From assembly GCA_003184365.1 (NCBI GenBank), contig NKYR01000087.1, positions 62,001-126,000 of the forward strand: a DNA stretch of 64,000 nucleotides, given 5' to 3'. This DNA comes from Evernia prunastri. Its lineage: Eukaryota; Ascomycota; Lecanoromycetes; Lecanorales; Parmeliaceae. Each line of letters opens with the position of its first letter. The stretch's first letter is position 1. Below, one piece after another: positions 36,440 to 46,913 of the stretch. The notes under the pieces were generated by a model that was not told the DNA's origin, made no database searches, and worked only from the letters and a program-made list of their open reading frames with translations. The translations under genes were made by a program, and so were the position numbers.

Positions 36440-37207
36440 GTGCAAGCTTTGCTGGGCGTACGCGAATTCTTGCCAGGAAAGAGATCAGGCCAAATCTATG
36501 TCATGCATGCAGTCCAAATGATCAATGCTCTCCGGGATCAAGGAATCTCTACCGAATTGCACTGGATACCGGCCCACATCGGTATTGCAGGTAACGAATG
36601 GGCCGATGTAGAGGCAAAAAAGGCCACCGGCTGGAGGACGAAAACGGTACACGGCAGAGTATTGGGAAGAGACACTAATGAGACGGCCCCACTGTCAACT
36701 ATCCAGTGTAGAATGATAGCAACGGTCAAGACAGCCATCAGAAAACACGCCTATCAACAATGGGCCAAAGAATGGGCCAGGGAAACACGCGGTAATGCTC
36801 TGAGGAAGATTCAACCCATACCGTCCAACAAAACCATGCGATTGCATGCTAGAGTTAAACGTGCTAAGACGTCACTGATCACACAAATACGGACCGAAAA
36901 GATCGGTCTCAGGGCCTTCCTATTCGACAGGAGGGTACCAGACACCGATAATGACAAATGCGAATGTGGGCGGGCTAGACAGACCGCCCGCCACCTACTA
37001 CACGAATGTAGGCTGTATGCAAAGCAGAGGAGTAGGCTTTGGGCAGCGGAAAGGAGGAAGGTGCAAGGGGGGGTGATAACTCACGAAGATATGCTGACAA
37101 CACCTCGCTACGCCTCCATGGCGGCGAATTTTATATGGAATACTGGGCTCATTGGGCAATTTCGAGCCCTCGATGAAGAACAAGAAAAAGGATTCGTAGA
37201 GGCATGA
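36440..37207 (+). pseudogene. LINE ORF2 C-terminus with internally deleted RNase H
   Basis: This frame starts in upstream LINE sequence and jumps at about 36474 into the end of RNase H (GKRSGQIYVMHAVQMINALR), skipping the catalytic core. It continues through a basic region and the zinc-knuckle-like motif to a normal TGA at 37205. The enzyme would be inactive because the first three catalytic acids are missing. Confidence 0.75.
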
Positions 37208-37428
37208 TATCAACAAGCAGGACGCGGCCACGATGTGGGGGGCCCCAGCGTAGTAGGGTACCCCCCCACAAGGATGCATGCAATGAGGCAGCAAGTGGAT
37301 CTACACTGATTTGTATAGCTTTACTTTTGCTAGTGGGGCAATATGATTGGCTGGATTGGCTGGTAGATGGATTATGTAATCTCGCATAGTTGGCCCACTA
37401 AGGGACTAACTTCAGGGTAGTATGACAT

Positions 37429-37448
37429 AATCAATCAATCAATCAATC
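37429..37448 (+). repeat. (AATC)5 terminal repeat of the LINE
   Basis: Five tandem AATC units lie about 220 bp after the ORF2 stop, with no poly(A), marking the 3' terminus of the retroelement. Confidence 0.75.
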
Positions 37449-37619
37449 CATTCTAATCAAAGAAATCGCCATGACACGTTTCGAAGTACTCAAGCTCAAG
37501 ACTGGTAGTATCCGAGCCGTTACCAGTAAGCTGCATGCGACCACAAGATTCAAGACAGCCTCCTGCATCAGAGAGTCTTTGAGAAACCTTTATAACATAA
37601 GTCCATCCCTAAGCTCCAA

Positions 37620-37880
37620 CTCCTCTTTCTAGCAGAGTTTAAGGACCTTTCAGCCGGAACAAGTTCGATTTTTCTGTAGAAGATAGTCTCTTTTTAGATA
37701 AGGGAAGGATTCAATAATGGGAAAACTTCATGACGGACGAAGCTTCCTTAAGCAACGCACCTACATGAATATAGGCTCGGTGGCATGTTGACACCGCAAA
37801 AATGACTGCATTCAGGCTAGACTAAGTTGAGACCGAGGAATGTGTCTAGCTCTAGACAGCCTGCGGCCCAAGTTCCGAAC
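37620..37880 (+). repeat. dispersed repeat, copy 1
   Basis: This matches 43640-43885 in the same orientation over about 250 bp with many mismatches. Shared anchors include GGCAACGCACCT/AGCAACGCACCT, CCGAGGAATGTGT and TAGCTC(C/T)AG. Differences are largely C/T and G/A transitions. Confidence 0.75.
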
Positions 37881-39399
37881 ACCACTGTTGGAAGGCATAG
37901 TTTACTTGAGAATTGCCGTCTCGCATTTGACCACGATGACTTTCATGAGGGTTAAGAGCCTTTGTGACATCAGAGAGACACAACGACTAGGCACATACGT
38001 CCTGTTCCTATCCAGAACCTTTCTTCTGTTCAACCTACAACGGCGCCGCTCCAACCTGCTCTTGGGTTCTGCATGTGATTGAGTTCTAGGCGTTTCAGTG
38101 CACCTAGTGCCTCAGGGTTCATTCATCTTTGGTCGGTGAACACAGCACAACATAATTATCAAGAGACTGGAACGAAGAGCAAAGCTGAGAATTTTTGAGA
38201 ACAGCGTCTCTTGATTGTGGAAACGTGATTAACTCCGCCAATAATCAGGAGGTCTTCCATGTCGAAGCTATGGATCGCCGATCCTTGATACACCTCCCTT
38301 ATTATTCAGGTACAAATGTTCAAGGTAGCTGCTGACCGCGGCTTCAAAGAATGGTTACATCCAACCACAACCAACTTGGTGCCGTCCTCATGCTGCAGAT
38401 CTGCGGCTTATCTCCAAACCTTGAAGAGCTGGACTGGGATCTGGAAAGCTAGCACACAAATATCTTTCAGAGCGACCCTGGCTTTCCAAGAAAGCGCTAA
38501 AACGAACGCCCAAGCAGACGCATGACCCGAACCTTCCTCATCCATCCGCAGTGCGAGAGCATGGATCAGCACTGCGCGTCGACGTTAAAATGGGTTGGAA
38601 AGCGGAGGAAGCAGAATTAACAAGTTTCAAGGGGGTAGGGAAGCAGCAAAAGACGATGGCGTAAAGCTACCAGGGAAGAATGCATGGGAGACTCCACTTG
38701 CAGGCGGTGGAGATACGAATGGATGTAAAGCTTGGATTCTGACTCGCGGATCTCTTGATGAGGATCATGATTACGTCCTGGAAAATTTTCTACGACCGGG
38801 AATAGTTATGCCAATCATATGTGCTGACCCGGGCTGATCTACGCCCCTATGCTCTGCCGTCAGCAGATACCGCAACATCCTGCTACTCGTTCATGCAGGG
38901 AACGGTCCTCATGAGAGTCCACCGACAACTAGGCGACAAGTCTCATGAGTATTATTTAAGAGTGGGGAACATAAGTGGGTCATCACTGCATCCGTCTATA
39001 CTCAGAGGATCGGAAAATTGCCAAAATCCCAGAATCCGGCAAGCTTCAAGTTGAAGTCAAGTGGAGAAATAGGGACAGGGTAGAGAAGTGTGAGCTCCTG
39101 CAGCCGATCTAGTGGGTTTCAAGTGTACAAGGGTAACGAGAAGCTCGGCCGTATGTCATCGGCAAGGCCAAGGCGCAGGAGAAGCTGCTGGAGCCGCTCG
39201 GGTCTTGATGATGAGCCTGGTCGACCGTTATCCATGAAGTTCTAATGCATGGGTAACCCCTCTGCATGGATCTACACTGCCTCAGCTCCGATTATTGTCC
39301 GTCGTTTTGACTTCGCCATTCTGGCCTGCATCGCAGAAGATCTTCCACATCCTAGATTCTTGATGCACTCGAATCCGTTATCCCTGTCAGCACTTTCTT
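37881..39399. other. gene-free repeat-island sequence
   Basis: No supported gene is present. Short ORFs at 38316, 38595 and 38821 have no motif or splice context. Composition is mixed and looks like decayed unique or repeat sequence. Confidence 0.45.
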
Positions 39400-40095
39400 G
39401 CAGCACATTGACCCTGACCAGCATGTAAAGATAAGGATCTTCCTCATCTAAGGGCGTTGAATCGATGGGACTCGCTTTCCCCGGTCAGCACTATTCTGCA
39501 ATAACACAATTTCGACATGCATGCAATGATGAGGATCTTCCACATAACGGGCGTTGATGCAGTCGGATCCGCTTTCCCGGTCAGCACTGTCTTGCAGCAT
39601 AGCGATCATGACCTGCATGTGATGATAAGGATCTTCCATATCTACGGGCATTGAATCAGTGGGATCCGCTTCCCCCGGCACTGTTGTGCGACACAGCAAC
39701 TTCGACCTGCATGTAATGATGATGGTCTTTCATATCTATGGGCGTTGAAGCGGTGGGATCCGCTTTTCCCAGTCAGCACTTTTCTGCAACAGAGTAGTTT
39801 CGACATGCATGTAATGATGAGGATTTCCCACATTGTTGAGCATTGATGCAGTGGGATCCATGTCCCCGCTCAGCATTGTTTTACAACATGCATGCAATAA
39901 TAAGGACCTTCCACATTATGGGCGTTCAAGCGGTGGGACCCGCTATCCCCTGTCAGCATTGCCTTGTAACACAGCATTTTCGACATACATGCAACGATGA
40001 GGATTTCCACATTTTTGAGCGTTGGAGCTTTCGGATCCGCTTTTCCCAGAAATATCTTCAGACACGGCAGCTTCAACATGCATTGCTTCAACATG
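39400..40095. repeat. 97-bp minisatellite, about seven copies
   Basis: Tandem units carry a GGATCTTCCACAT anchor at 39436, 39533, 39629, 39724, 39821, 39904 and 40001, giving spacings of 97, 96, 95, 97, 83 and 97 bp. Each unit contains variants of GGGCGTTGA(A/T)GC, GTGGGATCCGCTT and TCGACATGCATG. The units differ by 10-20 percent by eye, so the array is old. Spurious Cys/His-rich ORFs on both strands are products of the repeat. Confidence 0.9.
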
Positions 40096-40922
40096 CATGA
40101 AGAAGTTGGCCGAGAACTTTCTCCCACTATTTGTGATGGAGTCAGCATGCATACGTACATTAGTCTAGCCGTCCCAGACGCCATGCCGATCTACAGGGGT
40201 GTACCTGTAGCGTAACGGTTTGGAGGCGGTCCATGTATTGATGTTAGCATCAGACATGTGGTGCCTGGGACTAGCAGGGGTGGGAGCTTTGATTGTCAAG
40301 CATACACACCCCTTAATCTTGGCATTTCGACCGGATGGCTATGATCTTTAGCGCTCCGACAGGGGTGGGCACGTAGGATATGCCGATTTAAACTGACACA
40401 AATTCGAGTCCGCCACCGACATCTGAAGGGCTCGACATACCTCTCTTCTAGTTCTTATAGTCATAGCCGCAAGAATCGTCATTTCGCTCTTTATTTCTAA
40501 TAAAATGTGCTTCAACTTTCCCCTAATTGGGTGAACGCGGCGATGCAAGGTGGAGCTCTCATCGGCACCGTGCAGCGTGGCTGTTATAGCTCGGAACTTC
40601 AAGCTGCTGACATGCAGTTCCGACAACTACATTCAAATTTCAAAAGAGGGGTCTCAACCGGCAGTCGGGGGTGATGACACGGCTAGCTCTTGTGGAAACC
40701 GTGGCAAATGTTTAAACTCTCGATCCCCGAGAATTCCCATCGGCTTTCCACTGCATCATTAGCTTTTCGAGAGTCTTGACCGAGTGTCTCGTACTCGGAT
40801 AGTAAGTCTTTTAGCTCTTGGATACGGTTTCCCAGTTATGAATTTCTGCAGAGCCCTGTCATCAGTCCCACCATGGGATACCATCGCCGATCTCTGGGAC
40901 ATCCTGTTCACACCCGTACACA
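40096..40922. other. intergenic region upstream of the HExxH gene
   Basis: No gene is seen. Short ORFs at 40348-40971 lack motifs. The right end is the promoter of the gene at 41097. Confidence 0.5.
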
Positions 40923-40928
40923 TATAAA
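40923..40928 (+). promoter_or_regulatory. TATA box of the HExxH gene
   Basis: TATAAA, in an ACATATAAAGAG context, lies about 170 bp upstream of the ATG at 41097. It is followed by a pyrimidine-rich CT leader typical of fungal promoters. Confidence 0.5.
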
Positions 40929-41096
40929 GAGAGGCCCAGATCCATTGAGCTTCTGCAGTATCTGACTCCATCTACACCCACAACTCGAAAGTCTTCCCTT
41001 CTTCAATTAGCTCCTTATCAACAGTCTCTATCTCTACAACCTTTTCTTTTCATACAAATTCTTTGCTACAAAGTCGCTTAACCCACGCCCTCTCCA

Positions 41097-42540
41097 ATGG
41101 ACGCCAAAGGTCGGAATGAAGAGCCATCCCTCTTGGAGAAAGACTGGAAAATTCAAGGATACACGCATCCACTCACGGATGAACCCATGGGCTCCGAGCT
41201 TACCAACGATATACACCATATGTTTAGCTTCAAACTAGACGAGTCTCCTAGACCTGAGAGATCCAAGGCAAGATGGAACACACTAACAAGGGAGGAGTAT
41301 GAGTTCCTCGACCAACCGCTCCGGCTAGGCACCCAATGGCTGGAGAGTGCTCCAAGTAGCGACGCGATTTGTTCCATCATTGGTGGAGATCGGAACATCC
41401 CTTCAGACAGGCCCATGCACAAGGGTCTTGTAGTCTCCGAATTTCACCAACACACTCTGCCAGCTTCAGCCGTGCTCGCAACGGCCAGAAACGCTCTCGA
41501 GCGGCTGGCAAAGTCCATCTCTTTCGATTTTGTGGACAACCTAGACGATCATGGCCGCACTGGTGCGGTCTGCCTCGAAAATCATTTTGGAGATGGTGTC
41601 GAAATAACCGACCGTCCTGGGTTCAGAGGCCTCGCATCCATCACTCGCATCAACCGGGTGTATCTAACTACACTTAGACTTCTGCTGCGTGACCGCGGGA
41701 ACAACAAGTTCCAAATTCTCAAGCTCTACTTCGAGCTCGCGCTCACCATCTCTCACGAGGTGATACACGCAGTGGACTTGGCCGTCGAAAGCAAGCTTTT
41801 GGATGTCTACAAGGACATGGACTTTGCTTCCTACCTGAAGATACCCGTGGAACATCGGAAAGCGTTTTTCGTTGAGCCGTTCTACGAAGGCGAACGGCAA
41901 GCGGAGCTAGGTTGTTTCTGGGAGAACAAGGTCTTTGGCGGCATTTGCATGCAGTCCCCGTCCAACCCAGCAAATCCACTCCGCCTCACCGAATGGCCTG
42001 TCAAAATTTGGGTTCTCAGCTATGACCTTTGCGCATGTCGGCTATATCACCAAATTTCTATGGGGTCAAAGACATCCCCCAGGAGATTCTGAGGTAGAAT
42101 AATTCAAGCAATCTACACATCATTCTTGCTACATACCTGAAATCTTGACATGGCCATCATGGAGAACGCGAAGCAAGGAGCAAACCCCTGAGAGAGCGCC
42201 CCCGAGGAAGCTGGCGTCCATGTTCGTGGTGTCAACCTTTTACATCCGGAGGAGCCAGACTCAGGAGTTCTGGGACATGGTCAAGCAGAAGTACTCGGAA
42301 GACCTTCTCGCTCTTCGGATACGGAGGAATGTTGGTAGCGTTGACCGGTACAACAGCGAGGACTTCGACAAGTCCTTTGATTGGGAAGCCCCGGAGCATC
42401 AGCCAAAGACTGACCCAGCGGACTCTGATCGGCTGGTGACTACTTATGTCGACCCAAGTCCTTGCGCCGCACTGCTGAATGAGACGCCCGAGGAGACAGC
42501 AGCAAGGGAAGCCTGGAATAAAAACCCTTCGTTCACTTGA
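41097..42540 (+). CDS. putative zinc-dependent (HExxH) protein, frame broken once
   Basis: The first 300 residues are one open frame with good coding character. They contain SHEVIHAVDLAVE at residues ~219-231, an HExxH motif as in zincin metallopeptidases, and GERQAELGCFWEN about 45 residues later, where Glu270 could be a third metal ligand. From about 42000 the coding signal continues one frame on (MTFAHVGYITKFLWGQRHPP). An 84-bp intron (42094-42177) then leads to a C-terminal exon (MFVVSTFYIRRSQTQEFWD ...) ending at 42540. The +1 shift between ~41960 and 42010 has no intron to explain it, so it is a sequencing indel or a real frameshift. There is no signal peptide. I do not know the family by name; it is a fungal hypothetical protein. 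It is the only gene-like sequence between the two dispersed repeat copies. Confidence 0.6.
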
Positions 42541-42904
42541 GGCTGTGAGCATTCCTGAGAGGTTCCGATACTTGGTTGGTTGCTAATTGATGACCTAGGT
42601 ACCAAGAAAGCCTCCATCCTCGGTCAAAGTCCTCCTTCCTACATCCTCAATGAGTCCCGCCATCTCCAGCATCCTCCTCTTCTCGAAGTCATCAACCCCC
42701 CAATCAGTCCTCCAAATCTACATCACTTACCCCAAAAGTTATCTGTTCGAGTGGTCGGTTACCGGGCGACTGGACCGTGCAAGCCTTCCTGACAGTGAAA
42801 ATCTGTTGTTTTTCGGGGAATTTTCTGTATGTAGCAAAAGTCTTGCATAGAGCGAGTCTCAAAGTCTTGTAAACCCTGGCGGGAGTAGGCCTTCTTTTTT
42901 TCAA
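42541..42904. other. 3' flank of the HExxH gene
   Basis: No gene is seen. A short stretch near 42831-42853 (GTAGCAAAAGTC then TGCATAGAG) also occurs near 33390 after the aminotransferase gene. Confidence 0.45.
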
Positions 42905-43670
42905 CTTGCTTGGGATTTTACCAGAACAGGTCGGCGTTTTCTGCAGAAATTAGCTTCTTTTCAGATAGAAGAGACATGCTTTGAAAAATCTTAATAGCAA
43001 AAATTCAAACTCGAGGTTCAAATCCCTTCTTTGCAGCATTTGAGGGGAGTTCAACCAGAACAGAGCGACTTTGTCTGCAAATCTTGATGATCAATTTTTA
43101 AATCTAAGGTTCAATGACCCTTTCTTACAGCATTTGAGGGGGTTTTGACCAGAACAGATCGATGTTCTTTGCAGAAATTAGTTTCTTTTCAGATAAGATA
43201 AGGCGTGCTTTAGGAAATCATGACAATAAATTTTCAAACCTAAGGTCCATTTCCCCTTTCTTGCAGCTTTGAAGCGAGGTTTGACCAGAACACATCAGCC
43301 TCTTCTGCAGAAGTTTCAGATAGAAGAGGAATTTTTAAGGAGACCTCGATGAAAAGTTCAAACCCAAGGTTCAAATCCTCTCTCTTACAGCATTGGGTGG
43401 AATTTGACCAGAACAGGTCGACGCCTTCTCCAGAAATTTCAGATAGAAGACGCATACTTTGGGGAATTTTGATGACAAAAGTTCAAACCCAAGGTATCAT
43501 TCCTCTATCTTCCAGCACCGTTGGGGGATTTGACCAGAACAGGTCGGCGCTTTCTGCAGAAATTTCAGATAGAAGAAGAATTTTTTAGGAACTCTTAATA
43601 ACAAAAGTTCAAACCCACGCTTCATTTTCCCGCATCATCGCATTTCGGTGGATTTTAACCGCAACAAGTT
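42905..43670 (+). repeat. tandem array, ~126-bp unit, seven degenerate copies
   Basis: The anchor ACCAGAACAG(G/A)TCG recurs at about 42920, 43053, 43147, 43282, 43406, 43532 and, degraded, 43658. The last four spacings are about 124-126 bp. Each unit then shows CTGCAGAAATT(T), CAGATAGAAGA, AAGTTCAAACCCAAGGTTCA and a TTGCAGCATT block. The array runs directly into dispersed repeat copy 2. Confidence 0.85.
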
Positions 43671-43885
43671 GGTTTTCTCTGTAGAAGTGAAGCCTCTTCT
43701 TAGATGGGAGAAGGATTCTAGGAAAACTCCATGACTTCTTTTAGGCAACGCACCTTTTTGAACACAGACTCGATGGGATATTGCCACTGCAACCATAGCT
43801 ACATTCAGTCTCGGGGCCCTAATGAACCTGTGCCAGACTAAATTGAGGCCGAGGAATGTGTTTAGCTCCAGTCACAGTGACCCTG
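43640..43885 (+). repeat. dispersed repeat, copy 2
   Basis: This is homologous to 37620-37880 in the same orientation. It is continuous on its left with the ~126-bp tandem array, while copy 1 has only one array-like unit at its left end. The element may therefore be a repeat with an expandable tandem head. Confidence 0.75.
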
Positions 43886-45092
43886 CGGAATGAAAATTTC
43901 GAACGACCTACACCTCACAAAAAATACGATGAGCACCTAGTACTGCAAGCAGCTTATGCCATCAAAGAATTCTAGCAATCTTGACCTACCTGGGACGGCG
44001 AACGGTCGAAGTCAACTCTTCTTTTCTAGGACCACACTGTCGCTTTGTTCGAATGCTCCGCGAGACGACTCCCTGAAGAGACACGTCGACACCCGCCGCG
44101 ACGTATGGCGAGTCAAGCATCGATCGTCGAGAGCGACTGGAGCGTTACGCGGCCCGCACTGGCTGTGGTGGGAAAGTCCTCTGCACATCCATCCTGACGA
44201 TCAGCTACAAGCCAAGGGATGTCAGGTCGTAGGGGGACACGCTTAAGTTGGCGGATTAGGCCAATTGTGCGTGAAGCAAGTACGCAAGGGGTTCCCCATC
44301 TCGAGTGTTGCCGCTAACTCTGAGACAGAGATTAGGAACAAGCAACGCGACTTCCAACCTGGGAAGATTTAAAACCAATGGCTCCCAGGACAGAGCGGAG
44401 TTGCAGACCGACGACAGTTGACAAGTGGACTGCGGCGAAGGGGACATATCTTATGAAGCGTCATCTCTGCTTGACTCCAGTGCTTGCTTGGCTTCGCTCT
44501 ACACTACAGACTTGGAAGAGAAGGGGATCGCCAAGAAGTATTACAGCGCACAAGGATATGGGAGCTTCAATCTGGCGAACGGCGCTGTATCAAAACCAAG
44601 AGTATATGAGGTGTATGTTGAGATGCATGGCAACGAGGGAGCCCCAATCGTCGACCCCAGCAATCCAATGTTGCCGAAGCGACGCGCGGTCGGAGGTGTC
44701 TGCCCAGCGAGGGAGATTGCGCAAACATGAAAAGATCCATACGATGCAGGCTACATAACCAATAACAGGTCGTCAGGCATTATGCTTTCTATTATCCTTC
44801 TACGTCAGCTTCGTTTCGGGCAGCAACGTTATGCTCAAAGGCGAGAACTGGAACGACATCATTGGACACTTTAAGATGCTGCTTTTCAAGAGATGGGACT
44901 TGTAGGAGTCTAAGAAACCAGAGACAATTCCGCATTTCTATCGACCATCCAAGCCTCCATTTGAATATCGGGGCGAGCAAATCAAGGAAACAGACTATCC
45001 CACGGATTGGCGCGCAGTAAAATTCAGGGGTTCAGCCTTACAGCCCCACTACCAAAAACCACCAAAACAACGCGTCTTTCAGACAGTCAAAT
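43886..45092 (+). other. coding-like remnants, no intact gene
   Basis: Two stretches look protein-coding but broken. At about 44500-44730 one frame reads DLEEKGIAKKYYSAQGYGSF and onward through VYEVYVEMHGNEG. At about 44840-45092 another frame reads GENWNDIIGHFKMLLFKRWD, a TAG, then PHFYRPSKPPFEYRGE to a TAA at 45090-45092. I do not recognise either. They could be N-terminal parts of the transposon that follows or relics of a host gene. Confidence 0.35.
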
Positions 45093-45135
45093 AACACTAC
45101 CATGCCTCGAAATAAGGTGTCAAATGATCTAGACC

Positions 45136-46824
45136 ATGTGCGCAAGGATCTCAAGTCTATCAAAGTACCAAAAGAACCTCCCTCAAAGCGAAGAGACCCT
45201 AAAAGTACTCGTGCAGCATACAAATGAGTACGCTTTCTTATACCCAGGGCCAGAAAAGTCTGAGACACGTACTTGGTTCCCCATCACAGTCAAAGAATTT
45301 CGAGTCTACTTAGGGATGTCCATTTGGATGGACCTACATTCGGAGTCTGGTATCAAAGAATTCTGAAATACGGATCCTCTTAAGGGAGTCGTTCATGAGC
45401 AGGTTTTGAAGCATATTAGTCTAAAAAGGTGGCAACAAATAGATAGATTTTTTCATATCTCAAAGCTCATATCCCCTGGCCAAAAGGAGAGTATATTTGA
45501 CAAATTGAAATCTCTGAGTGATACTCTCCGACAGATCTTCAAGAAGTACTGAAAAATGGGTACACATCTAACTGTTGATGAGACAATACAGCGATTTATG
45601 AAACGTGTCAAGAAGATTGTGAATATTCTCAACAAGTCAACATCGGAGGACTTCAAAATTTGGGTCTTGGTCAATCAGGGCTATGTATTAGATTGGATAT
45701 ATTATGTCAAGAGTCAGAATAAGGGCGAGGGGCCTTAGGATTTGGACGATTATTGAACTGACGACTTGGGTTTCAATCGAACTCAGGCTGTTGTTCTAGA
45801 TTTGATGACTCAGAACGATATTGCTAGAGATTATTTCCATATTCTATGACTAGACAATCTATTCTCAGAAGATCGATTATTCTTACAGCTTGATTATGAA
45901 GGATTCGAAGCAGCTGAGACTGTGCTTGTCACAACTACGAAAAGCGAGGATCTAGAGGTCACGGAGAATATCAAGGCACAACGGGAACAGGCAGAGCCAC
46001 GTCGGAGACTGGAAGAGAGGATTCTAAAGCTTAGAATCAAGTGGAACTCGGCTCTGGAATGAGGCAAATTGTATGGGAGTCTATTAGAGAATGAAAAAGT
46101 CATGCAAATTGGCTGAAAAGATCAAAATGTGATGTTGTTTATGTTTACTGTCTCAAATGGTCAGAAAACAGTGAAACGTCTCCGTCGAAGGCCAGCAAAA
46201 ACAGCCATCAATGCACGTACTTCTAGAGCTATGTTTGGAGATCAGACCCGAAAAGAGCTTCCTATTCCCGAGTTTATTAACATGTATAATCATTATATGA
46301 ACGAAATTGACAATGCGGATCAATTACGATGTTATTACAATACACAACGAGTTCATTTCAAGAACTGAAAGCCACTGTGACATTTTCTACTGAATATCGT
46401 CGTCGTCAACAGCTATAAAATAGCTCATTGTACTCCGGAGAGACCTCATGCTGAGTCCTGAGAGCATCATAGTCATAGAGAGTTCCGTGTCAAACTTGCC
46501 AATCAATTATTCGAACATTCGAAGCGACTCTTCGGATATCCCTCTTCAGTCAAACAATCTCTGTCATCACGAGTACATTCGACAGCTGCGCGAGATCATG
46601 GTAGGCTAGAACGTATGAGAGATAAGGCCAAAACATGCGTACCTTGCTTGCATTCTGAGAGGAAAGTACCAGAGCGAGCAAAAATCAAAAAGCCACTATT
46701 GAAATTATCTTCAAATTCCACTTATGGTTTCACGGACAAAAGGATTCGACGACGAGCACCACCAAGGGATATTCATGGCTGTAGACTATGTGGGATTCAT
46801 ATATGTAATCATATTGCGTGTTGA
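45136..46824 (+). pseudogene. piggyBac-like transposase with 11 in-frame stops at Trp-like positions
   Basis: A single frame runs from about 45136 to 46857 with no frameshift and matches the piggyBac DDE transposase family (DDE_Tnp_1_7). It shows ISLKRWQQIDRFFHIS, HLTVDETIQRFM with the first catalytic Asp, VLDLMTQNDIARDYFHI then LDNLFSEDRLF with the second Asp, PIPEFINMYNHYMNEIDNAD with the third Asp region, YNTQRVHF, and a C-terminal Cys-rich finger (CVPCLHSERK ... CRLCGIHICNHIAC). Stops are TGA at 45364, 45550, 45754, 45847, 46060, 46114, 46366, 46378, 46459 and 46822, and TAG at 45736. Each falls where, as I recall the family, a Trp is expected (for example before NTDPL, LDNLF, KDQNV, KPL and HFLLN). 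Six TGG codons remain. As read with the standard code it is not functional. No terminal inverted repeats were found. Confidence 0.85.
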
Positions 46825-46913
46825 AAGCAGCATTTGGAGGCCATACCATGTATGTAGATTTTTGGTGGGGGATGCCAAGACATTTTACTGCAAAGTCGCC
46901 AATCCGTGGGATA
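46825..46913 (+). repeat. 89-bp duplicated segment, copy 1
   Basis: This segment at the end of the transposase frame is repeated essentially identically at 47557-47645, right after an n at 47555. The two copies diverge immediately afterwards. Confidence 0.85.

Larger units (their letters stand above)
34239..37448 (+). mobile_element. non-LTR retrotransposon 3' end (Tad-like), multiplied by assembly gaps
   Basis: The coding part is the 3' end of a fungal LINE ORF2: an RNase H domain (FYTDGSGINKKIGAAAVSY, YSAELHGIIQAL, IINTDNQSSI, WIPAHIGIAGNEWAD) followed by a zinc-knuckle-like C-x-C...H-x4-C motif (CECGRARQTARHLLHEC). The element ends in (AATC)5 at 37429-37448, typical of Tad-group elements. 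No reverse transcriptase is visible, so it is 5' truncated. Three blocks of nearly the same sequence are present: 34239-35220, 35222-36010 (matching 34382-35170) and 36012-37448. The joins are single n bases at 35221 and 36011, so the triplication is probably overlapping contig ends. The third block lacks about 390 bp present in the first (34702-35091). Confidence 0.85.

Noticed and set aside
39400..40095. CRISPR-like array
   Set aside because: The units are contiguous ~97-bp repeats without unique spacers, and the genome is eukaryotic.
45136..46857. Classical RIP as the cause of the transposase stops
   Set aside because: CAA and CAG codons are intact and the Trp-site stops are TGA rather than the TAG expected from TpG to TpA changes.
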